From the NCBI GenBank assembly GCA_020200235.1, contig JAIVJC010000134.1:1-64000 (forward strand): a stretch of DNA of 64,000 nt, read 5' to 3'. Below the pieces are notes generated by a model. It did not search any database, was not told the DNA's origin, and worked only from the letters and a program-made list of their open reading frames with translations. Of this stretch, positions 44,936 through 55,258 are shown piece after piece. The stretch comes from Acidobacteriota bacterium. Its GTDB lineage: Bacteria; Acidobacteriota; Blastocatellia; Pyrinomonadales; Pyrinomonadaceae. Position 1 is the first letter of the stretch; each line of letters starts with the position of its first letter. Made by a program: the position numbers and the translations under genes.

Positions 44936-45889
44936 ATGCTGCAAAACGTCGCCGCAACGGTCGAACACATCAACACGGAGCTGCGCAAGATCATCGTCGG
45001 GCAGGACGCGGTGGTCGAGCAGGTGCTGGTCGCGCTCTTAGCCGAGGGGCACGCGCTCGTCGAGGGCGTGCCGGGGACGGCGAAGACGCTGATGGTCAAG
45101 ACGCTCGCGCGCATCGTCGGCGCGGAGTTCGGGCGCATCCAGTTCACGCCCGACCTGATGCCCTCGGACATCACCGGCACGAACGTCTTCAACGTCGCCA
45201 ACTCGACGTTCAGTCTTCGCCGCGGCGCGATCTTCACGGACATCCTGCTCGCCGACGAGATCAACCGCACGCCGCCGAAGACGCAAGCCGCGCTCCTCGA
45301 AGCGATGGAGGAGCGGCAGGTGACGATTGACGGCGACCTGCACCCGCTCTCGCCGCTCTTCACTGTGCTCGCCACCGAGAACCCCATCGAGTACGAGGGC
45401 ACCTACCCTCTGCCCGAGGCGCAGCTCGACCGCTTCCTCCTCAAGATTCTGATCGACTACCCGACCGCCGAAGACGAGGCGCGCATCGTCGCCAACTGGG
45501 ACGAGGGTTTTAACTCGCGCCGGCTGGAGCAGATCGACATCCGACCCCTGCCGGACGCGAACGCCATCTCGCAGTGCCGCGCCGACATCCGCCGCGCGCA
45601 CATGGAGCCGGGCGTGCAAAGCTACGTCGTGCAGATCGTCCGCCGCACCAGGGAGCACCCGTCGGTCGCCTACGGCGCGAGCCCGCGCGCGTCCGTCGCG
45701 ATGCTCCTGTGCTCGAAGGCGCTCGCCGCCATGCGCGGCAGAGAGTTCGCCACGCCCGACGACGTGCGCGACATCGCGCGCCCCGTCCTGCGCCACCGCC
45801 TGAGGCTTCGCGCCGAGGCGGAGCTCGACGGTGCGACGCCTGAGAGTGTCATCACGGACATCCTGCAGACGGTCGAAGTGCCGCGCTGA
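44936..45889 (+). CDS. MoxR-type AAA+ ATPase
   Basis: 317 residues. Walker A GVPGTAKT at 44-51, Walker B ILLADEIN at about 103-110, sensor region [21 protein letters not shown], and the C-terminal lid with [17 protein letters not shown]. MoxR ATPases act as chaperones that remodel partner proteins, often VWA or DUF58 proteins encoded nearby. Here DUF4350 is directly upstream, while DUF58 is 4.2 kb downstream. The start follows the heptamer arm I directly. Confidence 0.95.
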   Translation: MLQNVAATVEHINTELRKIIVGQDAVVEQVLVALLAEGHALVEGVPGTAKTLMVKTLARIVGAEFGRIQFTPDLMPSDITGTNVFNVANSTFSLRRGAIFTDILLADEINRTPPKTQAALLEAMEERQVTIDGDLHPLSPLFTVLATENPIEYEGTYPLPEAQLDRFLLKILIDYPTAEDEARIVANWDEGFNSRRLEQIDIRPLPDANAISQCRADIRRAHMEPGVQSYVVQIVRRTREHPSVAYGASPRASVAMLLCSKALAAMRGREFATPDDVRDIARPVLRHRLRLRAEAELDGATPESVITDILQTVEVPR

Positions 45890-45914
45890 CCGAGCGCCGG
45901 CGGCGGGAGGCGAG

Positions 45915-47201
45915 TTGGGGCTCACGAGAACATTCGCACGCCTCGGCTCGCCGAGAGTCGCGGCGCACGACGACGACGACGAGGGTCGCGCCGCCTTCGA
46001 GATCGACGACGGCGTCAGGCTGCGGCGTTTGAAGATCGTGCTGATCGCGGCGCTCGTCTGCGGTCTCGCGATCAGCCGAAGGCTCTGGCTCTCTTCGCCG
46101 CGCACCTACCCGACCGCGCCCGTGAGCGACGCGCTGCCCGGCATACCTTTCCCACTCGATTACCTGTGGCTCGCGGTCGTCATTCTTCTCCTCGCCGCCG
46201 TCCTCGTCTTTGAACGCCCGCGCAAGTTCGTCGTCGCCTTCCTCGTCGCGGCGGGGCTGCTGTGCCTGTGGGATCAGGCGCGCTGGCAGCCCTGGTTCTT
46301 CCAATACTATTTCATGCTCGCGGCTCTGTGCCTCGCCGCGCGCGGCGACGAAGGCGGGGCGGGAAACTCCGCCGCCTTGGACGCGTGCCGCATGATCGTC
46401 GCCGCCACCTACTTCTGGGGCGGCGCGCAGAAGATCAACTACAGCTTCGCGTCGGAGGTCATGCCCGCGCTGCTAGACCCTTACCTCCGCCACCTGCCGC
46501 CGGCCTTCGGCGTCCTGCCGACAGCGCTCGGCGTCGCCGCGCCGCTCGTCGAAGTCTGCGCCGGCGTCGGACTCCTGACGCGGCGCTTCAGGCGCGCGGC
46601 GTGTCTGCTCGCCCTCACGACGAGCGCCGCCGCGCTCGCGCTGCTCGTGCCCGTCCGCGCGAACGTCGTCGTCTGGCCCTGGAACGCGGCGATGGCGGCG
46701 TTCGTCTATATACTTTTCTGGCGCGACGAAACTACTCCGGCGCGCGCCATTCTCGTCGGGGGAAAATCCGTCGCGCGCGTCGCGCTGCTGTTGCTCTTCG
46801 GCGCGATGCCGCTCCTCAGCTTCTTCAACCTCTGGGACTCTTACCTCTCCGCCGCGCTCTACTCGGGCAACACCAGCCGCGCGGGCGTCTACGTGAGCGA
46901 CTCGATGAGAGAGCGTCTGCCCGAGAGCGCGCAAGCGAGCGTGCGGAGGGTGGGCGACAAAAATTTGCTCTCGCTGCTCAGGTGGTCGGACGCGGAGCTC
47001 AACGTCCCGCCCTACCCGGAGCCGCGCGTCTACTTCAAGCTCGCGCGCTGGGTCTGCGCGCGCGCCGAGACAGCGTCGGACGCGGCGCTCTTGATCGAGG
47101 GGCGACCCGGAATGCTCGACGGCGCGAGAACGTCTTCCACTTACGACTGCGGGGAGTTCATCCCGCGACTACGCGCAGAGACGCAGAGAGTTGAACGATG
47201 A
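45915..47201 (+). CDS. Multi-pass membrane protein, HTTM/DoxX-like
   Basis: About 428 residues with some eight to ten hydrophobic segments (LKIVLIAALVCGLAI, LWLAVVILLLAAVLVF, AAPLVEVCAGVGLL, VALLLLFGAMPLLSFF). The block AATYFWGGAQKINYSFASEV resembles the helix of HTTM and DoxX-type membrane proteins. TTG 45915 is preferred since GGGAGG lies just before it; an earlier in-frame ATG overlaps moxR. The C-terminal 100 residues are soluble. Family call tentative, function unknown. Its last codons run into repeat J. Confidence 0.6.
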   Translation: MGLTRTFARLGSPRVAAHDDDDEGRAAFEIDDGVRLRRLKIVLIAALVCGLAISRRLWLSSPRTYPTAPVSDALPGIPFPLDYLWLAVVILLLAAVLVFERPRKFVVAFLVAAGLLCLWDQARWQPWFFQYYFMLAALCLAARGDEGGAGNSAALDACRMIVAATYFWGGAQKINYSFASEVMPALLDPYLRHLPPAFGVLPTALGVAAPLVEVCAGVGLLTRRFRRAACLLALTTSAAALALLVPVRANVVVWPWNAAMAAFVYILFWRDETTPARAILVGGKSVARVALLLLFGAMPLLSFFNLWDSYLSAALYSGNTSRAGVYVSDSMRERLPESAQASVRRVGDKNLLSLLRWSDAELNVPPYPEPRVYFKLARWVCARAETASDAALLIEGRPGMLDGARTSSTYDCGEFIPRLRAETQRVER

Positions 47202-47292
47202 AGTAGGAACGATGAACGATGAAGTGAAGGCGACTTCTTCTTACTTCACCGTTCATCGTTCCTACTTCATCGTTTCTCCCCGCGCCTCTGTG
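47174..47292. repeat. Heptamer inverted repeat J with outer arms (GAACGAT class)
   Basis: Units start at 47193, 47200 (GAAGTAG), 47207, 47214 and 47221. Bases 47193-47225 pair with 47243-47275 at 31 of 33 positions, keeping the variant unit in register. Directly outside, 47174-47190 pairs with 47276-47292 at 13 of 17 positions and contains CGCAGAG repeats. The outer left arm lies inside the end of the upstream coding region. It lies between convergent genes. Confidence 0.85.
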
Positions 47293-47322
47293 GCGAATCC
47301 GTTTCACCGTCTCACGCTCACT

Positions 47323-49911
47323 CTAGTTGGGCGGCGGCTGCGCGCCTATCGGATCGCCGGGCGGCGTGGGCGGCGGCGGGGTGCGCCTGCGCGGCGCGTC
47401 GGGCCTGGCGAGGAACCGCTCGATGTCCTCGACGGTCGCGGCGGTGTGTTGTAAGTCCGGCGCGGCGGTCTGGGCGTTGTGCTTCAGAGAGTCGAGTAAG
47501 GTGCGCAGCGCGGCGTTGGCGCCGGCGCGCACCTGGGGCGACGCCGTGTCGTTCGCCGCCGTGTCCATCAGGCGCGTGACGGCGAGCGACTGCACGGCGC
47601 GCGCGACGACAGCCTGCTGCGCGTCGCGCGGGGCGGCGTCGTACCAGGTGCGGCGCACGAGCGCGTCGAGCACTTCTTTGAAGTCGGGGTTGGCGCTGTT
47701 GCGCGAGTGGTAGTCGATCAGGCGCGCGGCGCGGTGCGGCTCGACGAGCGCGGAGACGGCGAGGTCTGCGGCGACGGTCGCGACGTTAACGGGATCGAAC
47801 GCCGGATCGGTGCGCCTCGGGAACATCTCGATGGTGTTGCCCTGGTAGCCGGGCGCGGGCGGCGGGATGAGATCGAGTATGCGCTGCGGCACGGCGAGGG
47901 CGTCGGGTCGCAGGGTGTCGAGCACCGCCGCGAGCGCGGCGCGCTGTTTGGCGGCGGGCACGATCTGCTGGACGAGCTTCGGGCTCGCGCCGCCGAGGGT
48001 GGCGCCGCCGCCGGCGGCGGTGTACGCCGTCCTCTTGACGGAATAGTTGTAGTAGAGCCCGCCGACCGTTTTGACGGCGGCTTGCAGTTGATAACGATGA
48101 TGCAGGTAGAGCGGGAGCAATTTCGCTTCGAGGAGCGAGAGCGGCGTGCCCGCGGGGATGTTGCCGAGCCCGAACTGCGAGAGACCGATGCGGCGCACCT
48201 CCATCTCGTGGCGCAGCATCGCGACGGGGTCGTCGCCGTTGTCCCACAGATTCGCGAGCGGGTTCGCCGCGCCGAACGGTCGCGCGTCCTGATCCGTGAG
48301 GTAGAGCATCCCGCGCGCGACGTTGTCCTCGACGACGCGCGCGAGCTGGACGTTCTCGTCCGCGCCCGGCGGGAATTGCGCGTAGGCGTAAGTGATCGCG
48401 AACTTGTCGTAGGCGCCGATGCCGCGCCCGTAGGCGTTCGAGAGATCGAGCTTGCCGTTTTTGATCTCGACGAGCGGCGCGGGGTAGTCCATCACGGACG
48501 CGCGACCGCCGTAGGTCGAGGCGGCGAAGTTGTGTTCGAGACCGAGCGTGTGACCGACCTCGTGCGCGGCGAGCTGGCGGATGCGCGCGAGCGCCATCTG
48601 CGCGGCGTCCGTCGCGGGGTCGAGCGCGGCGAGATACTCGTCGTCGAGCGTCGCGCCGAAGTCGCACGAGCCGCCGCGCAGAGTTTCGCCGCGCGAGCCG
48701 CCGCGCGTCGCGCCGTCGGCGAAGGGCGGGATGAGGCCGCTGCCGAGGACGTAGTCCTGCCGGATGCGTAAGCTCCCGAGCGTGACGTTGCCCTTGATGA
48801 TCTCGCCGGTGCGCGGGTCGTTGACGTTGTCGCCGATCGACCAGCCGCGCGTCGCGCGGTGCACCCAGTTGATCATGTTGTAGCGGATGTCCATCGGGTC
48901 GGCGCCCTCGGGCAGCACCCTCACCTGAAACGCGTTCTTGAAGCCGGCCGCCTCGAACGCCTCGCTCCACCACGACGCGCCCTCGACCAACGCGCTCCGG
49001 ATCGGCTCGGGCGCGCCCGAATCGACGTAATAAATGATCGGCTTGACGGGCTCCGATACGGCGGCGTTCGGGTCTTTTTTAACCAGGCGGTGGCGGATGA
49101 TCCAGCGCTGCTCGATGGGCTCCGTGATCGGCGTCGCGTAGTCGTAGAAGGTGATGTCGATGACGCCGACGCGGGGGTCGGAGCGGCGCGGGCGGTACTG
49201 GTCGTCGGGCAACTGCACGAGCGAGTGGTGCTCTCGGACGGTCAGGTTCTGCGGGTTCGGCGTCGTCTGCCGCACGAGCCCGCCCGGATCAGTGGAGTTG
49301 AACGTGAGCGACGCCTCGACCTCCGTGTTCTGCGGGAAGTTTTTCGTGCGCGGCAAATGAATCGCGCTGCGCGACTCGTCGAGCGAGAAGCCGCCCTGCT
49401 GCGCGCGCCTCAGGGCTTCGACGACGCCGTGCGCGTCGCGCATGAAGAACGCGGTGGCGTCCACCAGCACGCGCTCTCCCTCCGCCGCCTCGACCTTGAA
49501 GCCCCACAGCACCGAGCGCGCGAACGACTCTTCGACCGCGCGCCGCTCGTTCACGTCGGTCGAGAGCGCGCGGTAGCGCTGGTTCGGCTCGACGAGCAGA
49601 ACCTTCGGTCCCACGCGCTCGAAGAAGACGACGTGCGTCGCGCCGAGCTGCCCGCGGTCGAGCCCGATGGGGTTCGAGCCGACGCCCGTCTGCAAAGAGG
49701 TCTGGTAGAGAAACTCCTGGTTGAAGCGCGCGATCTCGAGGAGCAGTCGCCCGCGCTCGGCGTCCCAGTAGAGGGGGAAGAAGCCGTCGAGCTTCTGCAA
49801 GTCCTTCGTCGCGTCGCGCAAGGTTTTCGGCTGCGACTTCTCTTGCGGGAGGGCGGGAGGAGAGATGGCGGCGAGCGACAGTAAGAGTAACAGCAGGCGG
49901 GCACGTCTCAT
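47323..49911 (-). CDS. Secreted zinc metalloprotease (DUF5117/DUF4953 type)
   Basis: 862 residues with a signal peptide ([17 protein letters not shown]). The N-terminal region ([19 protein letters not shown]) is a DUF5118/DUF5117-like module. The metzincin-type zinc site [13 protein letters not shown] is at about residues 448-460, preceded by [18 protein letters not shown] and followed by VMDYPAPLV. The C-terminal part is helical and ends in a Pro-rich tail. Such enzymes are large exported proteases in Acidobacteriota and Bacteroidetes. GAGGAA lies upstream of the ATG. It divides the MoxR cluster from the DUF58 gene. Confidence 0.92.
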   Translation of the reverse strand: MRRARLLLLLLSLAAISPPALPQEKSQPKTLRDATKDLQKLDGFFPLYWDAERGRLLLEIARFNQEFLYQTSLQTGVGSNPIGLDRGQLGATHVVFFERVGPKVLLVEPNQRYRALSTDVNERRAVEESFARSVLWGFKVEAAEGERVLVDATAFFMRDAHGVVEALRRAQQGGFSLDESRSAIHLPRTKNFPQNTEVEASLTFNSTDPGGLVRQTTPNPQNLTVREHHSLVQLPDDQYRPRRSDPRVGVIDITFYDYATPITEPIEQRWIIRHRLVKKDPNAAVSEPVKPIIYYVDSGAPEPIRSALVEGASWWSEAFEAAGFKNAFQVRVLPEGADPMDIRYNMINWVHRATRGWSIGDNVNDPRTGEIIKGNVTLGSLRIRQDYVLGSGLIPPFADGATRGGSRGETLRGGSCDFGATLDDEYLAALDPATDAAQMALARIRQLAAHEVGHTLGLEHNFAASTYGGRASVMDYPAPLVEIKNGKLDLSNAYGRGIGAYDKFAITYAYAQFPPGADENVQLARVVEDNVARGMLYLTDQDARPFGAANPLANLWDNGDDPVAMLRHEMEVRRIGLSQFGLGNIPAGTPLSLLEAKLLPLYLHHRYQLQAAVKTVGGLYYNYSVKRTAYTAAGGGATLGGASPKLVQQIVPAAKQRAALAAVLDTLRPDALAVPQRILDLIPPPAPGYQGNTIEMFPRRTDPAFDPVNVATVAADLAVSALVEPHRAARLIDYHSRNSANPDFKEVLDALVRRTWYDAAPRDAQQAVVARAVQSLAVTRLMDTAANDTASPQVRAGANAALRTLLDSLKHNAQTAAPDLQHTAATVEDIERFLARPDAPRRRTPPPPTPPGDPIGAQPPPN

Positions 49912-50111
49912 GTTGATTCCTCGTGAGCCTCGAAGGGTTGGAATGAGCTTTCGGCGTCAGCAGGTTCGGGAGCGGGTGAGATTCTAATACTAAACAGCCG
50001 CGGGGGGTAGTGCGCCGCGCGCGCGAAGAGTTTGCCTGCGCCGGAGGTTTGACCCTACACTGACTGCGACCCACACGCGCCGACGACACTTGCGGACCGG
50101 CTGGGCGGCTC

Positions 50112-51449
50112 ATGGCTCGCCCCGAGCGTATGCGCTTCGTCTTCTCCAAATATTTTTACGCCCTGCTCGCGCTCGGCTTCCTCCCGCTCTCGTTCGCGTG
50201 GGCTGCGCCCGGCTTGCGCTGGGCGACGCTCGCCTACGACCTCGCGCTCTTCGCCGCCGCGTTCGTCGACGCGAGGCGGGGCGCTCTGCCCGAAGGCTTG
50301 ACCGTCGAGCGCGAGTTCGCGGGTCGCTTCCACATCGGCGCGGAGACGGAGGTGCGCGTTAAAGTCTCGAACGCGACGGCGCGCGACGTGCGCCTCGTCG
50401 TCAAGGACGAGTACCCGCCGGCGATGAGGTTGGAGAGCCCGCGCGAGGCGGGGGTCGCGGTCGGGGCGCAGGCGACGGCGGCGCTCGTGTACGGGCTCGT
50501 GCCGCCGCGGCGCGGCCGCTTCGAGTTCGGGCGCGTGGCGGTGCGGCGTCTCTCGCCGTGGCGTCTGGTCTGGCGCGGGGCAGAAGCGTGGCACGCCGAA
50601 GGCGTGAAGGTCTACCCGAACCTGCGGAGAGCGCGCGAGGCGGAGCTGAAGGCGCTCGGCGCGCAGTCGCTCGTCGCCGCGCACCGCCGCAGCGCGTGGC
50701 GCGGCGAGGGGCGCGACTTCGAGTCCCTGCGCGACTACGTGCCGGGCGACGAATTGCGCCACCTGAGTTGGAGCGCGACGGCGCGGCGCGGCAAGCTGAC
50801 GACGCGGCAGTACCAGATCGAGCGCGACCAGACGATCCTCGTCGCGCTCGACGCCGGTCGCCTGATGACGGCGCGCATCGAGGACGAGACGAAGTTCGAC
50901 ACGGCGGTGCACGCCGCGCTCGCGCTGATGAGCGCCGCGCAGCGGGGCGGCGACAACGCCGGCATCATCGTCTTCGGTCGGCGGGTGCGCGCCTACGTGC
51001 CCCCGGCGCGCGGTAGAGAGCAGACGGACGCCGTGCTCGAAGCCCTGCACGCGGTCGAGCCCGAACTGATCGAGCCTTCCTACACGCGCGCCTTCGAGTA
51101 CATCGCCGCCAACTGCAAGCGGCGCGCGCTCGTCGTGATCCTGACCGATCTGGTTGACGAGGAAGGATCGCGCGAGCTGCTCGCGTCCTTGAAGCTACTG
51201 CGCCCGCGCCACCTGCCGCTCGTCGCGACGATCGGCGACCGAGACCTGAGGGCGGCGGTGGTGGGCGCGCCGGAGGACTTGAGGGGGCTCTTCACGCAGT
51301 CGGTCGCCGAGGAGATCATGCTGCAGCGCGAGGCGGCGCTGCGCCTCGTCGAGCGGCAGGGCGGGCTCGCGCTCGACGTGACGGCGGCGACGCTCGCGCC
51401 CGCGCTCCTGGAAACTTACATCCGCGTCAAAGAGCGCGGGCTGTTGTGA
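50112..51449 (+). CDS. DUF58 domain protein
   Basis: 445 residues (or 439 from ATG 50130). Two membrane segments at the N-terminus (FYALLALGFLPLSFAWAA and LAYDLALFAAAFVDA) precede a beta-sandwich and the DUF58 signature FESLRDYVPGDELRHLSWSA, followed by a VWA-like fold (TILVALDAGRLMTARI, VVILTDLVDEEG). DUF58 proteins are partners of MoxR ATPases. Together with MoxR, DUF4350 and DUF4129 upstream it completes that set, although two other genes lie between. Role in envelope or stress functions is known only by association. Confidence 0.9.
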   Translation: MARPERMRFVFSKYFYALLALGFLPLSFAWAAPGLRWATLAYDLALFAAAFVDARRGALPEGLTVEREFAGRFHIGAETEVRVKVSNATARDVRLVVKDEYPPAMRLESPREAGVAVGAQATAALVYGLVPPRRGRFEFGRVAVRRLSPWRLVWRGAEAWHAEGVKVYPNLRRAREAELKALGAQSLVAAHRRSAWRGEGRDFESLRDYVPGDELRHLSWSATARRGKLTTRQYQIERDQTILVALDAGRLMTARIEDETKFDTAVHAALALMSAAQRGGDNAGIIVFGRRVRAYVPPARGREQTDAVLEALHAVEPELIEPSYTRAFEYIAANCKRRALVVILTDLVDEEGSRELLASLKLLRPRHLPLVATIGDRDLRAAVVGAPEDLRGLFTQSVAEEIMLQREAALRLVERQGGLALDVTAATLAPALLETYIRVKERGLL

Positions 51450-51476
51450 AGTGAAAAAAAGATTTTGAGGTGACTG

Positions 51477-53333
51477 ATGAGACGGGAAAATTCTAGTCCG
51501 CTTCCTTCCGCGCAGAGCCGCACGCTCCGACACGTCGCGCGCCTGCTATTGCTCGCCGTCATCGCCTGCGGGGCGGCTTCGTCAGCGGCGGCGCAGGGAG
51601 GCGATCAGTTCCGCGTCGACTACACGGTCGAGGTCGCGAGCACGAGCCCTCCCCTCTTCCACGTCACGGCGGACGTGAAGAATTTGCGCGACTCTCAACT
51701 CGATCTCTCGCTCCCGACGTGGACGCCGGGCTGGTACACGGTCGAGAACTACGCGAAGAACATCCTGCGCTTCAAGGTGACGGGCTCGACGGGCAAGCCG
51801 CTCTCGCACCGGATGACGAGGAAGCAGACGTGGCGCGTCTTCGCCGGCGATCACAAGCAGATCAGGATCGAGTTCGACTACTTCGCCAACGTGCTCGCCC
51901 TGAATCAGGCGAAGATCACGAAGGACTACGCCTTCTTCACCGGCACGCAGTTGTTCCTGGAGCCGGTCGGTCACCGCGCGAGCCCCTCGTCGGTGCGCTT
52001 CAAAGTCCCCGAAGGCTGGCAGCTCGTGTCCTCGCTCAAGGAGACGGGCGAGCCCTTCGTCTTCACCGCGCCCGACTACGACACGCTCGTCGATTCGCCG
52101 ACCGAGATGGGGCGCTTCGACGTGGTGCGCTTCGAGGTCGAGGGCAAGCCGCACCTCTTCGTCTCCACGCCCGCGGGCGCGTTCCCCAAGGAGAAGGGCG
52201 AGCGGCTCGCGCCGATGCTCGCGAAGATCGTCGAAGCCCAGCGCGCCGTCTTCAATGATCTGCCCTACGAGAAGTACGTCTACTTCTACTTCTTCGCGCC
52301 GGCGGAGTCGAACGCGGACGGCGGGCTGGAGCACAACAACTCGCACGTCGCCGTCGGCGTGGGCTCGCGCAACCCCGAGCCCGAGCAGTTGACGGGGCTC
52401 GCCTCGCACGAGTTCTTCCACACGTGGAACGTCAAGCGGCTGCGCCCCGCCGAGATGTGGCCCTACGACTACTCGCGCGAGCAGGAGACGCCCTCGCTCT
52501 GGGTCTCCGAGGGCTTCACGAACTACTACGGCTCGCTCTCGAACTACCGCGCGTCCTTGCGCCGGAAGGAAGAGTTCCTGCAGTCGGTCGCGGGCGCGGC
52601 GGGCGGCGTCGAAGGCAACGACGCGCGCGGATACATCTCGCCCTCGGACGCGTCCACCTCGACCTGGCTCTGCTACGACACGCCCTGCGTCTTCCAAATC
52701 TCCTACTACACGCAGGGGCAGAACCTCGGCGCGCTCCTCGACCTCTCGATCCGCCACGACACGGCGGGCGCGCGCAGCCTCGACGACGTGATGCGCACGC
52801 TCTACGCCGACTTCTACAAGCGCGGGCGCGGCTTCACCGCCGAAGACTTCCTCAACGCCTTCGGCAAGCTCGCCGGACGCGACTACCGAGACTTCTTCCG
52901 CGCTTACGTGACGGGCACGGAAGTGCCGCCCTACGATCAGATTTTCGGCTACGCGGGCTACCGGCTGGAGAAGTCCGCGCGCAAGGTGCCTTACCTCGGC
53001 GTCAGCTTCAACGCCACCGAGCAGGGCCTGGAGGTGACGGACATCGCCCCGGACGCGGCAGCCGCGCGCGCGGGCGTCCTGAAGGGCGACGTGGTCACCT
53101 CGCTCGACGAGAAGCCCCTGCGCGCCGCGCCCGGCGGCGAGTTCTCGCTCACGAGCCTCTTGCAGGGGAAGATCGATCAGACCGTCAAACTCGTCGTCAA
53201 ACGCGGCGCGGAGGAGAAGACGCTCGAGGCGAAGGTCGGCTCACGCGAGCTGGCGGACTCACACAATGTCAACTGCCTGCCTCCGGCTCGCGACCGCCGA
53301 GCAGCAGGTAGGTGTAGAGCGCGACGCCGGTGA
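51477..53333 (+). CDS. M61-family peptidase with C-terminal PDZ; altered C-terminus
   Basis: About 618 residues. Signal peptide (LLLLAVIACGAASSAAAQ), M61 beta domain, catalytic zinc site HEFFHTWN at about 311 with the Glu in SEGFTNYYG, and a PDZ domain (YLGVSFNATEQGLEVTDIAP). M61 enzymes are glycyl aminopeptidase-like. The last 25 residues after VGSRE are basic and unlike the family's usual ending; this tail overlaps the opposite-strand SpoIIM gene by 65 bp. The true C-terminus seems to have been lost through a deletion or frameshift. Confidence 0.88.
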   Translation: MRRENSSPLPSAQSRTLRHVARLLLLAVIACGAASSAAAQGGDQFRVDYTVEVASTSPPLFHVTADVKNLRDSQLDLSLPTWTPGWYTVENYAKNILRFKVTGSTGKPLSHRMTRKQTWRVFAGDHKQIRIEFDYFANVLALNQAKITKDYAFFTGTQLFLEPVGHRASPSSVRFKVPEGWQLVSSLKETGEPFVFTAPDYDTLVDSPTEMGRFDVVRFEVEGKPHLFVSTPAGAFPKEKGERLAPMLAKIVEAQRAVFNDLPYEKYVYFYFFAPAESNADGGLEHNNSHVAVGVGSRNPEPEQLTGLASHEFFHTWNVKRLRPAEMWPYDYSREQETPSLWVSEGFTNYYGSLSNYRASLRRKEEFLQSVAGAAGGVEGNDARGYISPSDASTSTWLCYDTPCVFQISYYTQGQNLGALLDLSIRHDTAGARSLDDVMRTLYADFYKRGRGFTAEDFLNAFGKLAGRDYRDFFRAYVTGTEVPPYDQIFGYAGYRLEKSARKVPYLGVSFNATEQGLEVTDIAPDAAAARAGVLKGDVVTSLDEKPLRAAPGGEFSLTSLLQGKIDQTVKLVVKRGAEEKTLEAKVGSRELADSHNVNCLPPARDRRAAGRCRARRR

Positions 53334-54237
53334 TGGCGGCGGTGGCGTACTTGAAGGCGGGGCTGATGGGCGCGGGCGAGATGAAGCCCTCGATGATCCC
53401 GGCGACGACGAGGAGCGGGATGCACCCGACGATCAGGTGAGCCGCGTCGCGACCGCGCAGGCGCAGCGCGTCGAAGCGCGAGAGATCGCCGGGCGCGAGG
53501 ATCGCCGTGCCCACCAGGAGCCCCGCGCCGCCCGCGATGAAGATGCACGAGAGCTCGATCACGCCGTGCCCGACCATGAAGGTGACGAGATCGCCGCCGA
53601 ACCCGGCGCGGTAGGTGAGCGCGAGCACCGCGCCGATGTTGAGACCGTTGAACGCCATCACGAGGAGCGTGCCGACGCCGAGCATCGCGCCCGTGGCGAA
53701 GGCGTTGAACATCACCTGGATGTTGTTCGTCATGATCGCCGCGCCGCCGATCTGGTTCGCCTTGTTCAGAGACTCCCACCAGTGCGTGCCGGAGCTGATC
53801 GTGTCGCGCATGGCGTAGTCGATGCCGACCACCTCGGAGAAGTCGGCGTCGTGCCACGTCCCGTAGAAGCCCGCGACCCCGAAGGCGAGGCAGAAGGCGA
53901 ACGCGGTGGCGGTGTAGCGCCACGTGCGGCGGAAGGTGCGCGGGAAGTCGCGCATGAAGAAGCGGCGCAGGCGCTTGCCGCCCTCCATCGCCTCCGTGCG
54001 GTAGATGCGGCCGTGCGCGCGTATGACGAGGCTGTTGAGGTAATTGACCAGACGCGGATCGCGCGACTCGGCGCGCGCGATTGCCAAGTCGGACGACGTG
54101 CGCCGGTAGATGCGCCCCAGCTCGCGCACCTCCTCGCGGTGGAGGCGTCGCAGGGACATCTCGTCCAGGAGCCGCAGCAACTCTTCCAGACGCTGCCACG
54201 CGCTCTTGCGCTCGTTGATGAACCGGTCAGTGGGCAT
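53269..54237 (-). CDS. SpoIIM/stage II sporulation protein M-like membrane protein
   Basis: 322 residues. A cytoplasmic helical N-terminus (RLEELLRLLDEMSLRRLHRE) and then about five membrane segments: TATAFAFCLAFGVAGFYG, VMFNAFATGAMLGVGTLLVM, MVGHGVIELSCIFIAGGAGL and others. The pattern fits SpoIIM-like proteins, which in non-spore-formers often accompany RDD, MoxR and DUF58 genes. Function outside sporulation is unknown. Its end overlaps the M61 gene tail from the other strand. Confidence 0.85.
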   Translation of the reverse strand: MPTDRFINERKSAWQRLEELLRLLDEMSLRRLHREEVRELGRIYRRTSSDLAIARAESRDPRLVNYLNSLVIRAHGRIYRTEAMEGGKRLRRFFMRDFPRTFRRTWRYTATAFAFCLAFGVAGFYGTWHDADFSEVVGIDYAMRDTISSGTHWWESLNKANQIGGAAIMTNNIQVMFNAFATGAMLGVGTLLVMAFNGLNIGAVLALTYRAGFGGDLVTFMVGHGVIELSCIFIAGGAGLLVGTAILAPGDLSRFDALRLRGRDAAHLIVGCIPLLVVAGIIEGFISPAPISPAFKYATAAITGVALYTYLLLGGREPEAGS

Positions 54238-54312
54238 GAGACGATGCAGTGCATCCGCACTTCAGTGTCGAACGCAGACGACTCTACACAGCGCGTCGTT
54301 GGAATGACAAGA

Positions 54313-55245
54313 TCAAACGTCCAGTTCGAGGTGACCGCCGCCGACGAAGCGGCAGCGACCGCCGACGCGCACGCGCGTGATCGTCGCGCCCTCGTGCGCG
54401 ATGCGGATGCGGATGAAGCTCGGTCGCCCTATCTCGATCCCCTGCTCGCTCGTCACGTCCAACTCGCCGCCGGAAGACGCGACGACGCCGTGGCGCAGGA
54501 GGTAGCAGCCGAGGGGACCGCTCGCGCCGCCCGTCGCCGGGTCTTCCGCGACGCCCAGGCCCGGCGCGAACATCCGGCTGTGCACGCCCGATCCGTCGAA
54601 CTCCGTCTCCGTCGTGAAGACGAAGACCTCGTGCGGCAGCCCGCCGAGGACGCGCTCGATCATGTCGATGCGCGGTCGCGCGCGCCGCGCGGCGTCCAGA
54701 CTCTTCAGCGGCACGTAGAGGAAGGGCACGCCGCACGAGACGATCTCGACGGGGAAGCGTCCGTCTATGTCCGACTGCTCGAGCGAGATCATCGCGGCGA
54801 CCGCCGCCTCGTCCTCGACGCGCTCGCCGAAGGTCGGGAGCGGCTGGCTCATCTCGATGAAGTCCGCCGCGCCGTCCTTCCATCCGACGCGGACGGGGAT
54901 CGTGCCGACGCCCTCTTCGAGCCGGATCGTCGTCGCGCCCGCGTCGTCGTCGTCCCGCCCCGGTGATTCGATCATGCGCTCGCGCGCGAGGATGAAGGTC
55001 GTGCCGACCGTCGGGTGCCCAGCCATCGGCAGCTCCCGCGCGGGCGTGAAGATGCGCACGCGGAAATGGTTCGCGTCGTCTTCGGGCGGGAGCACGAAAG
55101 TCGTCTCGGAGAGGTTCATCTCCTTGGCGATCTGTTGCATCAGCTCGTCCGAGAGCCCCGCGCCGTCCGTGAAGACCGCCAGAGGGTTCCCGCCGAACTG
55201 CCGATCTGTAAACACATCTACCAGATGATAACGAAGTTTCTTCAT
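54313..55245 (-). CDS. PhzF-family isomerase/epimerase-like protein
   Basis: 310 residues with PhzF blocks: YHLVDVFTDRQFGGNPLAVF at the N-terminus, MNLSETTFVLPPE with the likely catalytic Glu, ELPMAGHPTVGTTFIL, and AEDPATGGASGPLGCYLLRHG near the C-terminus, EQGIEIGRPSFI close to the end. PhzF enzymes isomerise small molecules; many members have no known substrate and no phenazine genes are present here. Complete. Palindrome L lies right upstream. Confidence 0.92.
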   Translation of the reverse strand: MKKLRYHLVDVFTDRQFGGNPLAVFTDGAGLSDELMQQIAKEMNLSETTFVLPPEDDANHFRVRIFTPARELPMAGHPTVGTTFILARERMIESPGRDDDDAGATTIRLEEGVGTIPVRVGWKDGAADFIEMSQPLPTFGERVEDEAAVAAMISLEQSDIDGRFPVEIVSCGVPFLYVPLKSLDAARRARPRIDMIERVLGGLPHEVFVFTTETEFDGSGVHSRMFAPGLGVAEDPATGGASGPLGCYLLRHGVVASSGGELDVTSEQGIEIGRPSFIRIRIAHEGATITRVRVGGRCRFVGGGHLELDV

Positions 55246-55258
55246 CCGCTTTCCTTGT

